Positions 25,301-37,300 are shown, counted from the first letter of the stretch. The stretch is DNA of 64,000 bases from Cymbidium sinense (GCA_021442155.1 CM038225.1:81976925-82040924); one strand, 5' to 3'. A program made the numbers and translations. Notes: generated by a model from the letters alone, not told the origin.

Positions 25301-27790
25301 ATGTTATACATGTTGGGAAAGAAATGAAGTGATGTGTGTTTTGGTGATATTAATTCACTTTACTTGATCTTAGAATGCCTTTCTTTTGAATAGGTTTATT
25401 TAGAGAAAATCTAAACTTAGGATTAATTAAAACACATAATAAAACATCCACTAAACAAAATTAAATGTGAATCTACTTTAGAAATTACTTAAGGTAGGGA
25501 AGGAAAGAGAAGTTCTCTTCTCTTTTCCCTCTCTTTACAATACTTAGTTAATTAATTGTAAGATTCATTCAAACCTAAATAAAGCATCAAATAAAATCAA
25601 ACCAAATCAAATAAACACTTAAACAAAACCACCCATCTAAGTTGAATATTTTCACACTTAGAAAATCTAAGCCTTAAAGCCATAGCTAAGCATACCACAC
25701 AAACCTTTTAAAGCACGTACATTAGGTTAAGTCACGACTTCTAGCTTTAATTTAGGGCGGTGCATGGATTAATGTTTGTTTTTGTTTTGTGATATTTTGT
25801 TTTAGTCTAGATGTGAGGATAAATGTGCGTAGAATGAATGGTATAGTCTAATCATTATTTTTTGCAAAGGATTGTGCTCAAGGGGCGCTGTAATAAAAAT
25901 ATAAATGCTTTTGCTGTCCAGGTGCTTATACCCCTAAGCATAATCTAATAGGCTAGGTGGACTTGGTTACCCATGTGTGGGGTGCTAAGTCCAATATACA
26001 TGCTTGAGATTTGTATGGTTTGTTTAGCTAATCTCTATTTTGTAGGTGTTAGTTAGATTTACTTTTCCTTTTCATGTAAATTTTATAACTAGGATTTTGG
26101 GATGAATGTTATGGGGGATTAGGATGAGCATTGGTCATAAGATTACATCTTATGTACCATGTAAAGCCTTTGAAGCAACCACCTTCCAAGCATCCAAAAG
26201 AAGGAACCAAAAGATGAAAGTAGAAAGAAGAAAAGAAGAAATGAAGACCCCCAAAATATGAATTCCCTTACTTGATTATAAATTAATTCACTTGTAAATC
26301 TAGGTTGTATAAGGATAGAGATCTACTACCCAATTTATTTTTGGGTTTGTGCAGTGGTGCCCAACCATGAATGGCCTTTTATTCTTTTGCATTAGCTTTA
26401 TAAAATATTTGATGTTTTGTTTAGCTTGTGCATTAAGATGGCATATTTTCCTAGTTTCTTCCTTGCTTGATGTATGGTATGGATGATGATAAGGCTCTTA
26501 AAGAAAAATAAATTTTTCTACCAAATTAATCAACTCAAAATTAAAAATAAATAACTCATAACCTCATTTAAAGCCTAAGTTAAAAAAATCAAGATAAAAG
26601 AATTAGCAACCCCTTAGCTGGATGAGTATTTATTTTATAACATCATGCATAAAAGCATATTATTTCACTCTTGATTACATGGCTTCCACCTTTGCCAGAG
26701 AACTTGGATTGACCTTTAAGAGCCATGGTGGAAACACACCTCCACTCTTCTCGCTGATTTTGGTCCATAATCTTACTACTCATGCATTAAGCATATGAAT
26801 CCTATAAGCCTGAGTCAAATGATTGTCCAAAATGAAAGTTAAATGAAAGATCGAGATCATTTTTCATGCCCTTACATGATCTAGTCTCTTAGGGAGTGAG
26901 TTTAAGGACTTAGTCTCTTTCTAAATAAATAACAACCTAGCTATCTTTCATAAAGCATATGACTTGCTTACATGAATTTAAAATTGTAAGAGGAGTTAGT
27001 TAGCAGCCACCCCCAAGCGGTTGTAAGTCCAAGCAGTCAGATGGTTTGTCCTCTCTTATGGAGGCAAATCAAATACCCATTTTTTGCCTTAGATTTAAGT
27101 CATGCTTTGGCCCTCACCAAAGCTCCCTAGATTTAGGTTCTGAGATTGTTCTCCCTTCAATGGGCCATAAGAATAAATCCTCACATCTTAGGCATTTCGA
27201 TAACCTTGTATTGTGGAATCCTAAGCCCTAAACTTCTAATAAAAATTCAACTTAAATAAATAATTCAATTTCAAAAATATAAAGCACGACCATAGGATAG
27301 TTTAAGATGCTCACTAGATTTCCTACCATCGTGAGTATCTCTTACTCATCTTCCTTTGGCTATGATAATAACTCTCTCTCTTTGATCAATCCCATTTGGT
27401 TTTCCATAATAAACTAATCAATTGATAGTCCTACCTATTGAAATCTTTGGAGAAAATGATCATTTACCTTAATTGAGAGTATTCTTAAGGAATCCCCTTC
27501 CTTAGGATGTAATTAACTATGGGGGCTTGCCCTTGTAGGGAACATAACGAACCCAATTTAAAATAAACCCTACTTTACTTTTCCATGTAAGTAGGGGAAG
27601 AATCTCTGGTACATATGTAGACTCATTGTCCATAGGAGTCCTTATTAAGGTGATTAGGTCCATTGTAGGGTGGTGACTTCTATCTTTCGAGATAGTACAC
27701 CTCTCCTCAATGTCATACGCGATCACCCTCAATAAGAACATCTACGGATCTATGTGGTGTCCAGAAATGCATAAAAAAGAGAAATATTTC

Positions 27791-27890
27791 TATCTTTATT
27801 TTATTTCGCATAGAGTGAAGATGGAAGTATACAATCTTTTAGTCTTCATTTTATTTTGCATAGAGTGAAGATGAAAGTATACATTCTTTT
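27791..27890 (+). repeat. Tandem 2 x 50-base duplication at the end of the 5' LTR
   Basis: The unit with GCATAGAGTGAAGATG occurs at 27791-27840 and 27841-27890 with a few changes. The 3' LTR has one copy (about 49215-49262). Confidence 0.75.
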
Positions 27891-27926
27891 AGAAATCTCA
27901 TAATAAATTTTCACCATAGATTTTTC

Positions 27927-27944
27927 TAGCGACTTCGTTGGGGA
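27927..27944 (+). promoter_or_regulatory. Primer-binding site (tRNA-Arg-like, decayed)
   Basis: TAGCGACTTCGTTGGGGA begins 9 bases after the LTR end. It resembles the TGGCGACTC...TGGGGA primer site complementary to the 3' end of tRNA-Arg used by Tat/Ogre elements. It would prime minus-strand cDNA synthesis. Two or three positions have changed. Confidence 0.65.
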
Positions 27945-28089
27945 TGGTTTCTCTCTCCATCTTTGATAAATGATCATTGTCTCCAAGTATCGATAGTGGG
28001 TTTGTACTTTTGTATGAATCCAAGACTATCTTTCTTTTCATTGGCACTTAGCTTATTTCATCCTTAAGTTAAGCTAGCCAACATCTTTA

Positions 28090-29846
28090 GGTTTTAGGAC
28101 CTCACCTAGTATTGGTCTTAAAACCCTTTTGGGTTCCCCAATGGGTGAAATCTTAATAAAAAGAATTAAACACTTCCTCCTTATCATTTTTATGGTAAGG
28201 AAAGGTTCATTCTAAAATAATAAAGATAAAATAAATCCTTCATAAAAATCTAGCTTTTCAAAAATGCACATAATAAAATGTTTTGCACAAAAATTTTCCT
28301 AAATAACCTTCATCTAACAATCTTCATGATTATTATATGTAGGATCATCTTTACAAAAATAAAACTCCAACAATCACATTTTCTATAAAAAAAAGTACAA
28401 ATGAGCTTCTTTACTCAATTCATTTTGATGAAGACTTCATTTTCAAGAATAAAATTCCAACAATCATGTTTTCAAAAGCATACAATTTGAAGATGGTCTT
28501 TTTCTATTTAATACATCCAAATGTGTTGAATAGATATTACATCTTCAAGCAAATTTACAACTTTGAAATTCCACTTAACACATTCCATGTGTGTTAAGTT
28601 GAACTTTACATTTTCAAAAAGCACATATGAAACCTCTCCATTCAATATACCCACATTTATTGAATGGAGGTTTCATTTCCAAACAAAATCAAAAATGAAT
28701 TTTCAAAAAGCACATATGAATATATCCATTCAATATACCCAAATTTATTGAATGGAAATTTCATTTTCAAATAAAGTAACATTATTTTGAAATGCCACTT
28801 AACATATTTCATATATGATTAGGTTGGGATTTCCTCTTTCATAAAGTAATAATCACACACAAAATATACATCTTTGGAAAATGAAACATAATTGATTTCC
28901 ATTTTACATACCCAAATTTGTTAAATGGAAATCTCCCTTCTCAAAAAATAAACAAAAACAAAATTTTTCAAAACGTATATTGGAACTTCCTTTTAGCATA
29001 CCATATTTGCTAAAGTGAAGTCTTCATTTTAAATCAAATCAAAATCAAAAGAAACATATTAGGATTCCCTTAGCATACTTAAATTTTCTAAGGATCCTAC
29101 TTTTCAAAAACAAATCAAAACCAAAAGAAACACATTAGGACTCCCTTAGCATACTTAAATTTGCTAAGGATCCTACTTTTAAAAATCAAATCAAAATCAA
29201 AAGAAACACATTAGGATTCCCTTAGCATACTTAAATTTTCTAAGGATCCTACATTTCAAAATCAAATCAAAATCAAAAGAAACACATTAGGATTCTCTTA
29301 GCATACTTAAATTTGCTAAGGATCCTACTTTTCAAAATAAAATCAAAAGAAACACATTAGGACTCCCTTAGCATACTTAAATTTGCTAAGGATCCTACTT
29401 TGCAGAAATCAAATCAAAATCAAAAGAAACACATTAGGATTTTCTTAGCATACTTAAATTTGCTAAGAATCCTATTTTTAAAAATTTTTAAAAACAAAAC
29501 ACACTTGGATTTTCTCATTTAGCATTCCCAAATTTGCTATATGAGAATTTCATTTTTAAATCACAAAATGATTCACAAAGCAAAGCAAATAAAGAAACAA
29601 AAAAAAAGAAATTGATTTCAATCATCTCACTTAGCATACCCAAATTTGCTAAGTGAATAAATTCCAAAAATTTCAAATCCAAAATAAAAACAAATTGACC
29701 CTTTACTATAACATACCTAAATTTGTTAAATAAAGGGTCCTCAAAATCAAAATTAAAACTTTAAATATGAACCTATGGAAGCATCTCTTCAAATAAAAAT
29801 AATTGAACCCATTTTTAACATATCCAAATTTGTTGAAAGTGGATTC
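28090..29846 (+). other. Hairpin array in element II leader
   Basis: About 18 inverted repeats follow one another. They lie at 28090-28125, 28179-28200, 28503-28534, 28573-28599, 28627-28676, 28725-28756, 28894-28933, 28985-29021, six units within 29060-29474, then 29512-29547, 29627-29656, 29697-29739 and 29805-29846. Stems are 9-19 base pairs, several with G-U pairs or a 2-base bulge on the 5' arm. From about 28640 the loop is nearly constant (TACCCAAATT or close), while the stem sequence differs from unit to unit yet stays self-complementary. Examples are CCATTCAATA with TATTGAATGG, CACTTAGCA with TGCTAAGTG, and CTTAGCA with TGCTAAG. It lies between the primer site and the first coding region, where packaging or translation signals are found in retroelements. 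Function is inference. Confidence 0.7.
29060..29474 (+). repeat. Tandem repeat, six units of about 76 bases, each with one hairpin
   Basis: Unit starts at the TAGGA of the stem are 29060, 29136, 29212, 29288, 29358 and 29435. Each holds CTTAGCATACTTAAATTT, the complementary arm, and an AAATCAAATC-type spacer ending AAAAGAAACACA. Confidence 0.85.
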
Positions 29847-30063
29847 TTATCCAAGCAATTCCTCTTTCCAATTAAATCTTGAAATCTATTCTAAACCATT
29901 TGAGCTTGACTTAAAATTTTCAAAATGTTGAGTATGAGTTCAAATTCTAAATTCTAAATTCAAAGTCAACAAAAATATGATTCAAGTTTATTTTCAACAT
30001 TGCAGACTCTCATTCAGCGACAGTTTTAGTTTCAATATCAGTTCAATTTTTCAGTTGACAGAA

Positions 30064-31658
30064 ATGGTTGCACAGAAATATGTTTTCACCTTTCCCAACT
30101 GGATGGACTTGGCCCTAGATTAGGCCGACCTTCCCCGTTCTGATTACATGCACCTCATTCATTTTGGATGAGAATTTGAGGGGTGAGGATTACTGTGAGG
30201 CACTCCCTCACAATGCTGAGCACAATGATCGTGAATCCGGCCATTGATTGATATGCCCTCAGACTTTGATATTCCCTCACTGAAGAGGAAGGCAATGGTG
30301 GTTCCTACACTATCAGTATCGTTCTGTGACGGACTGCACTGATCTTTTGTTACTCTGTGAGGGCTAGCACCCACTTATTAGCACCTTCCAAGGGGAAGGC
30401 ACCCCTGATCCCAGGGATAGTCTCTCCTACTTTTGAGGTCGGGTCTAGCTCTTACTTTGTCAGCCCCACCAAGACTCAGAGGAGGAACAAAAACTACATG
30501 ATAAAGCGATACTATACACACATTGCTAGGGAGATGGAGGCAGCTACACGGTCAGTGGTTGAGGAGTTGCCCACTCTGATTTCCTTGCTAGTTATAACGA
30601 ACCCATTTCATCCTCTCTTTGGGTCTAACAAAGAGGATGCTAGGAGGATCCCTACTTCATCTCCACTAGTAATTTGATTTTAGTCCCCAGTTAGTCAAAG
30701 TAAGAGGTCATATGCAAGCCTCCGTTCACTTCAATAATAAGTTGGTGGGGCCTACGGACGATCTGAGTCTAGGGCTCAATTTGACTTGAGATCTATTATC
30801 CTCCCAGGTGGGAAGCATCTGGTAAGAGGGCGAAGTCCCATACTACGTATACCAAGAGAGGAGGTTTGGTCGGCAGGCACTCATTGATTTTCTTGATTGG
30901 CTACCACCGGATCATATAGATAGTATTCTACTGGACTACCCATCATGAGGAGAGCTCTGAGAGTCGGTGGTGTCTCCACACCGCTCTACCCCATCCACCA
31001 TCGCCGTCATGTTTAAGCATCTCCACGCCAAAGGCCATGAAGGCCACATCAGGGAGAATAGGACCTGGATCCATGGCCAAGGGATCCCATTCCATCTACA
31101 CGCCTACTATGGCGAGGTGAGCCTCGCTACCTTCTTCCCCCTATATGGGAAGGAATGGACTAAGCATAGTGGTCATCCCTTCACCATCACCACCGCAGCA
31201 GGATCTAAAGATGGTTACAATAGTTACAGAGAGAAGGTGGCAACCAAGTTGCACCTATGATCATAAAACCTCCTAGGAGTGTCACCCGCATGAGATAATG
31301 AGTGTATATCTTCCAGTACAGTCGGGTTGACTCTCCAGCAGTAGGGGAGGTCCGATGCCTCACAGTACACGATGTTGATCCCACCACTGATCAGCCAAAA
31401 TCATTTGTGCCAGTTCTGATAAATCATTCAATAGATGACATAGTAGCTCATTATTTCATGGAGATGAAAGAGATCCCAGTATATGACTGGTCTGATGAGG
31501 AGAAGATCAGCTTTGATCCCAATGAAGATGATTTATTGGGAGACTCAGTAGGAGTTTACATGGTAGATACCAGGGGATCCCTCCTCAGAGAGCATCAGAC
31601 TATGGAAGGTATTGAGGATGAGCAGGAAGACATAACCACTCGGTCCAACACCTCCTAG
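30064..31658 (+). pseudogene. Uncharacterised pre-gag coding region of element II
   Basis: I do not recognise this family. The G+C content rises and several long open stretches lie on the + strand: from ATG at 30064 in one frame with a few stops, 30357-30677 (106 residues), 30967-31260 (97 residues) and 31302-31658 (118 residues). The last is acidic (DWSDEEK, DPNEDD, EGIEDEQED) and looks like an N-terminal gag or linker segment. The middle one has HGQGIPFHLHAYYGEV. The stretches lie in different frames, so at least two frameshifts or missing pieces separate them. It could be the extra ORF found upstream of gag in some Tat/Ogre elements, or the N-terminal part of gag itself. Confidence 0.5.
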
Positions 31659-32019
31659 CATAAATAAAGCAGAAGGATGAAAATTTAGATAGGATGAAGA
31701 AGAGGCTTGAGGACCTGTTAGTAGCTATCTTAATATTATAGAACGAAGCCCTAGCAGTTCATCCTACCATAGTTAAGACTAGTCAGTCAGAGTTGGTGCA
31801 TGTCTTGGACCCAGCCAAGACTTTACCTCATGTAGAACAAGGTAGAACCAGCATGTATAGGAAGGTAGTGGATAGTACCTCCATACGGGAAAAAGATATC
31901 AAGTCTATGGTTGAGTAGCAAGTGAAGAAGTGTTGGCCCAAGCCTGAGGAGGATCATTAGTTCCAAAAGGTAGACCCTACCTAGAGGAATTTGATGCAAT
32001 CCAATATCCCAAGGGTTTC

Positions 32020-33131
32020 GTGCCACCTTCCTTCAAGAGTTTTGATGGCAGTGGAAACCCGAGGCAGCACATCACCCATTTCAAAGCTAGTTATTGCAAC
32101 GTTGGTGGCAGTGATATTTTACTTTTCCATCTCTTCATCAATAGCCTAGTAGGGATATCTTTTGATTGGTATGTTGAACTTCCTAATAGTTCGGTAAAGA
32201 CTTTTGCTGAGTTGGAGCAATTCTTTATTAAGAGGTTTGCTGGAGCTCAGCAAAGGGTCACTGTTGGCTATCTCGTTGTAGCTCAATAACACCTAGGTGA
32301 GTCCCTTGTTGATTACATTCTCAGATGGCATAATATAAGTATGAAATACAAATTGCAGCTGCCTGAATAGCATGCCATTGAGATTCTTCTAAAGAATATC
32401 CATGGCCCGATCGCCTTCATGCTTAAGGGCTTCACTATAAAAAATTTTGAGAAATTAATCAATAAGATGGCTAGTTCACAAGGAGAGGCCAAATAGTTAC
32501 CTTCTCTAGGCATACCAATAAAGCCAAAGCTACAGAAGGTATACGAGAAGAAGCCCAGGGCAGTGACAGTGGTGGATAAAGGGAAATAGCCATTATAGAG
32601 CATTTTGAGAGACCTCTTGCACAGCAGCCGATGCTTTTACCTCATCTACCACCACAGGCACCATCCACCACAGACTCCATAGCTCTCCCTCCTCAGCCAC
32701 CACATCAGCATAGGTACACATACTTGCCGCCAGGTAGCTATGGTCCACCTATTCTTTTGGATAAACTTAAGAAGCCTTATTCATTTAAGAGGGAGGTAAT
32801 CAGAAAGACCTTTAAGAATCTCTTAAAGAAGCTTGATTTTTAGCTACCTAAGCCTAGGAGACTGGAGGAAGTGGGCAAAATCCATGATCCTAACTTCTGC
32901 CCCTACCATCATATGCTAGGTCATGTTTTGGAGGATTGCTTCATATTTAAGGACTGGCTTGAACATAACTTCAAGATCGATGCTATAGTTATCCTAAAGG
33001 AACCATCTAGTTCCATTAAGATAATCCTTGGGGATACTTGTGATCCTTCCAAAACTAAAGAAGGTTGGGATATCATCTTATCCAAAACATCTGAAAAGAT
33101 TGTTCAGAATATCAAGAAACTTTCCTTGTAG
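32020..33131 (+). pseudogene. Element II gag relic
   Basis: The Retrotrans_gag-type core is clear at 32020-32289: FKSFDGSGNPRQHITHFKA, ISFDWYVELPNSSVKTFAEL and EQFFIKRF. A stop in a former Gln or similar codon ends this stretch. Collinear sequence continues to a proline-rich segment (32631-32735) and the open stretch 32871-33131. There the zinc-knuckle variant CPYHHMLGHVLEDC (C-x2-H-x4-H-x4-C, 32898-32939) is intact. Gag would assemble cytoplasmic particles around the RNA. The copy is broken by stops near 32287, 32588 and 32842. The equivalent of element I runs 1-900. Confidence 0.85.
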
Positions 33132-33780
33132 GTGCTTGAGTCAGCTCAAACCTCCAATATCAAGGAAGGTTTGTAAGTTGCCAAAGACAACTCGAAAGGG
33201 GAGCTCAACAAGAGTAACAGATGTGCCACCGGATAGCCAAGTAGCATAACCACCGACCGAGTCCAGCCTCAAGTCCACCATTACAACTATCACATCAGCG
33301 ACTACAGCTACTTTAGCTAGTTATTCTTCTTCTAGTAGACATCTTGTATCGATGAATGAGGGCATCAAATCCCTCACCCCTCTTACTTTACTTGATTTAT
33401 GCTTTGTACCTCCTATCAAATCCATGAAATTGAAGAATAAAGTTAGCTTGAATTACATCTATGTCACTTCTGATGGGTTATCTAAATCTATTCCTAATAA
33501 CTCTTCAAGTTTAAATAATAACTAATTGATCTTCCTTTTCTAATTTGGAGTTAGATTTTTCTACTCAATGCTGGGTTTCACCTCTTGAGATAGACTTGGA
33601 ATCATCCAATGAGGGTCCCATAGGAGAAGTCGTAGGTGAGCATGTACGTGTAGAACCTTCCATTACCCACAAGAGATCACCGTCAACCTCAGAGTGAAAG
33701 TTCTACCTCTAGGGTAGCACCTCAAGATAGGGAAATAAGTCATTGGTTAGGATCAGCCCTCCACGATGCTTCACCCTTGG
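33132..33780 (+). pseudogene. Element II gag-protease linker
   Basis: This low-complexity Ser/Thr-rich linker is collinear with 900-1564 of element I. It contains the uninterrupted insertion point (about 33768-33785) that corresponds to the solo LTR site in element I. No domain is seen. Confidence 0.6.
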
Positions 33781-34555
33781 ATATGCTTATGGAGGATCAA
33801 CCTAAGGTGGACTACAATGTCCTCTCTTTTCCATCTAAGCTAAGCATATACGATGCCCTTGTCTTATTCAAATAGATGAGGGAATCATTAATTAAGGCTC
33901 TTCTTGATCCTGAGATATGCTTAGCTCAGTGATATTGGTGGTGAGGAGGCACATTATTCACAGAAGCTGGGGATTACCTTCACGATGAAGACCTTCTTCT
34001 GGGGACATGGAGCACAACCATCCCTCTACATTACAAATGGTTGACATCTGACTGCAAAGTCACGATCTGTGCATCGTGAATATTATGAGTCTAAATACCC
34101 TTGCCTATTTAAGGATTAACATCTCCACACTCTGAGGAGATTGGATGATGTTGGGAGGATTCAATGAATAAGGTGAGCGAGCTTTAGGTTCCATAGTGTT
34201 TCCTTTGGAGATAGGTGACTGGCATACTGAAGCCAAGTTTTACATCATTGATTTGAATAATTTTTTCACCGCTTTGCTTGGTAGGCCCTGGATACATCAG
34301 AACAAGATAATTCCATCCTCCCTCCATCAGTGCATCAAGTTCAGGAAGGATGGGATTGAGTACTGTGTTAAAGAAGATGAAAAGCCATTTTCAATTAGAG
34401 AGGTTAAGATATATGAGGATGCAACCTACTATCTTCCTCAAAACACCCTTTCTCATGAACTTGGAAAAAAGTCAAATTCAAAAGAAAAAGAAAATGAAGA
34501 AAAAGAAAAAGCAAAACAAAAAGAAAAGAAAAGTGAAAATCCAAGTGAACAATAA
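33781..34555 (+). pseudogene. Element II aspartic protease relic
   Basis: The N-terminal part (33781-34120) is scrambled by small deletions, and the D-x-G-A-S active site cannot be read. The C-terminal part is good. In 34196-34555 the segment AKFYIIDLNNFFTALLGRPW with IH and PSSLHQCIKF is the conserved retropepsin C-terminal block of this lineage. A Lys/Glu-rich charged tail follows. Opposite-strand ORFs here are shadows. Confidence 0.8.
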
Positions 34556-35640
34556 AGGGGAATTGAAGAAGAATAGATCTGCATATCACGTTCCACCCAT
34601 AGTTTATTCTGTCATATGGACATGTGGTTAGGATGACTCAACCTCCACCGGAGGAGGTAGTTCCAGAGGTGGAAGACCCCCTGGTTGGCCATCATCCAAC
34701 AGGTTATGTTCCAGTTCATAGGAGTACCCATACTATTCACATAGACTTGGAATCCTCGAGGATGAGTCTAATGTGATTAGCATACCGCCCAACCCTCACC
34801 GGTTTCATTGGAGGTGACACTCGATGAAAATGAAGATCGGGCCTGTGACAAAGCAAAGTATTCAAATCGATGCATGTAAAACTATCGCAACGGGGAACCT
34901 TAGCTCTAACCTCACTTTCACCTCAAAAAGTTGAAGGTTTAGTAGTTAAGAAAACCCCTAAGTCTTCCAGTGATATGAAGCCAAAGAGATTATTTTTAGG
35001 ATCAAGTCCTGAAGTTAATGTAGAACTTGAGAAGATTTCATACAAAGAATTAATGGGATTACCGTTTGATTTTTACTCGCCTTGTGTTCATAATCTTATA
35101 TAGAAAGGTTTGGTCCCTCATACATGGTCCAATCACAGGTTAAAGTATTTTGAGAAGCTATGGAATAATACAGGCAGGGAAGCATAATCAAGAGCAGAAC
35201 TAGGATTCAATATAGTGGGTCCTATCGATGATGATGATTATTGCTTAGTTGTTACCAACCATTTGGATTCTGATAGGTTCTTTTCAAACAACACCAACTC
35301 TTATGAGGATGTGTATTTAGAAACCTTAGATGATCCATATGATCTCCAAATCGAAGATGTACAGCCAGAATTTGTAGAGGAGATCCATTCAACAATTGAT
35401 AAGCTTAAAGAAATCAACCTCGGGATAGAAGAAAATCCATGCCCGACATACATTAGTTCATTACTAAATGAAGAAGAAACCAATGACTTAGTTAGTCTAT
35501 TAACTGAGTTTAAGGACTGCTTTGCATGGAGTTATGAAGAGATGCTCAGATTATCTCCTGACATTAGCAGTCCACAAGCTAGCAATAGATCCTATCGCTA
35601 ACCCTATTAAGAAAGCTCCTAGATGCATATGATTAGAAAT
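34556..35640 (+). pseudogene. Element II protease-RT linker and pre-RT block
   Basis: Open pieces at 34870-35103 and 35215-35601 make up the conserved linker before RT. The second holds EEIHSTIDKLKEINLG, NPCPTYISSLLNEEE and FKDCFAWSYEEM, a block typical of Tat pol just upstream of RT. An ORF break at 35601 is due to a small deletion relative to element I. The TGA at 35630-35632 is identical in position to the one at 10763-10765 of element I. Confidence 0.75.
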
Positions 35641-36300
35641 CAAACAATATGTCATTTTTGAAGTCAAAAAATTGATCGATGCTGGTTTCATCAGGAAAAA
35701 AATATCCTACCTGGTTAGCTAGTGTCATCCCAGTTAAGAAGAAGAATGGCCAAATTCACATATGTGTCAATTTCAGGGACTTAAATAAGGCATGTCCTAA
35801 GGATGAGTTTCCTCCTCCTATACCATAATTAATGGTGGACATCACCTCATCTCATGAAGTTTTCTCTTTCATGGGTGGGTCACCTGGCTATAACCAAATT
35901 AAGATGTCTCCTGAAGATGAAAGAAACACTACTTTTCGAACCCTGATCGAAATCTTTTGTTATAGGGTCATGCCTTTCAGCCTTAAAAATACTGGTGCTA
36001 CATACTAATGTGCCATGACTCAGATCTTCAATGAACTCATCCATCATCAAGTTGAGTGCTATGTTGATAATTTAATAGTAAAAGGAAGAAGACCCTTTTG
36101 ACTTGAGAGTAGTTTTTCAAGTTAAGATAATATAACCTCAAAATGAATCTCAAGTGTGCATTGAGTAGCTTGTGGAAATTCCTTAGGTTTGTTGTCCGAC
36201 ACCGGGGAATAGAAATAGATCCAAAAAATATTAAAGCTATTCTAAAAATGCCACCTCCTAAGAGTTTCACTCAACTCAGATCTTTCTAAGGATGGTTGGC
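35640..36300 (+). pseudogene. Element II reverse transcriptase relic
   Basis: The collinear counterpart of 10770-11420. The RT blocks are present but shifted among frames by one-base changes: KKLIDAGFIR, INFRDLNKACPKDEF-like, FSFMGG-like, then VECYVDNLIV with the active site YVDN at 36060-36071 instead of YVDD. The stretch RHRGIEIDP leads into the thumb. At least four frameshifts and several stops are visible, so it is inactive. Confidence 0.8.
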
Positions 36301-36900
36301 ATATTTGAAATGCTTTATTTCCAACCTATTAGAGAGATGCAATCCATTCTCAGCACTTGTGAAAAAGGATGCCAAGTTCAAGTAGAATGACAAGTGTCAG
36401 TATGCCTTTGGAGATCAAGTAGTATTTGGTGAAGCCGCTAGTTCAAACATTCCCTATCCCGAGCAAGCCACTCATCATCTACACTACTGCATTGGATGAC
36501 TTTCTTGGTGCTCTGTTGGCCCAAGCCAACAACGAAGGGAAGGAGAGTGCTCTCTACTACCTCTGCCGTCATCTGATTCCTACTAAAGTGAACTATCCAC
36601 TTATTGATAAACATTTCCTAGCTTTGATCTTTGTCTGCCAAAAGCTAAGACATTATATGCTTTCTCATAAGGTGAACTTGATTTCCAGAACCAATCCACT
36701 ATAGTATCTCATGACACGAGCCAATGCTATCCGAACATTTGGCATGATGGTCCATGATTCTCTCACAGTTTGATATCACATTCATACCCCTCCATGCGGT
36801 AAAAGGAAAAGCACTAGTGGATTTCTTAGTAGTACACCCACTTCCTGGTGATTCTCTGCTTAGTGATGATCTCCTTGATAAACAAATCATAAACTTAGGG
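36301..36900 (+). pseudogene. Element II gypsy RNase H relic
   Basis: In 36426-36704 the RT_RNaseH-type segment reads KPLIIYTTALDDFLGALLAQ, then ALYYLCRHLI, DKHFLALIFVCQKLRHYM and LSHKVNLISRTNPL. This is the full retroviral-type RNase H order for this lineage. A TAG follows the NPL block. The tail up to about 36880 matches 11830-12060. Confidence 0.8.
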
Positions 36901-36909
36901 GAGGTTGAC

Positions 36910-37300
36910 AACACGATGGAAGATGTATTTTGATGGTGCAGCTTCTTTTCATAAAGGGGAATCACCAATCTACTCTTCCGTGAAAGGCAGGTAGAATAGT
37001 TCTCTAACTCCACGATGTGATGAGATTCTCATACTATCTTTCCAACCCTGCACCAATAATGAAGCAGTATGAGGCTTTGATTGTTAGAGTTAGCAGTCAA
37101 GAGCATCAACATCTTTGGGGATTCTCAATTGGTCATCAACCAGATCATTGGGTCCTACAAGGTTCTCAAACCCAAGCTTCATCATTACCACAAGTATATC
37201 ATGAAGCTGTTGGCCAAAATTCTTGAAGTCACCATCTACAAGGTTCCTTGAGCAAAGAACACAGTAGCACATGCTTTGGCCAAATTTGCCAAAGAATTGG
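36910..37300 (+). pseudogene. Element II archaeal-type RNase H relic
   Basis: MYFDGAASFH (from about 36922) is the first strand with its catalytic Asp. EALIV (about 37074) and DSQL-like and SYKVLKP-like pieces follow in shifting frames. The domain ends near AKELACPEDE-like codons at 37290. The second RNase H in this position supports Tat lineage membership. Confidence 0.75.

Larger units (their letters stand above)
20571..27918 (+). mobile_element. Element II 5' LTR, main part
   Basis: It is collinear throughout with 41735-49291 and ends TTTTCACCATA, exactly where the 3' LTR ends. The W-box-like cluster spans 21540-22390, and the palindrome at 22323-22338 has one changed central base. Minus-strand ORFs at 22597-22782 and 27517-27741 are not supported as genes; the first recurs in the other LTR only because the LTRs are copies. 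A 50-base unit is duplicated in tandem at 27791-27890 but single in the 3' LTR. Confidence 0.8.

Noticed and set aside
29060..29474. CRISPR-like regular repeats
   Set aside because: The spacing is regular, but spacers are themselves repeated, the genome is a plant, and the units lie in a retrotransposon leader with hairpins.
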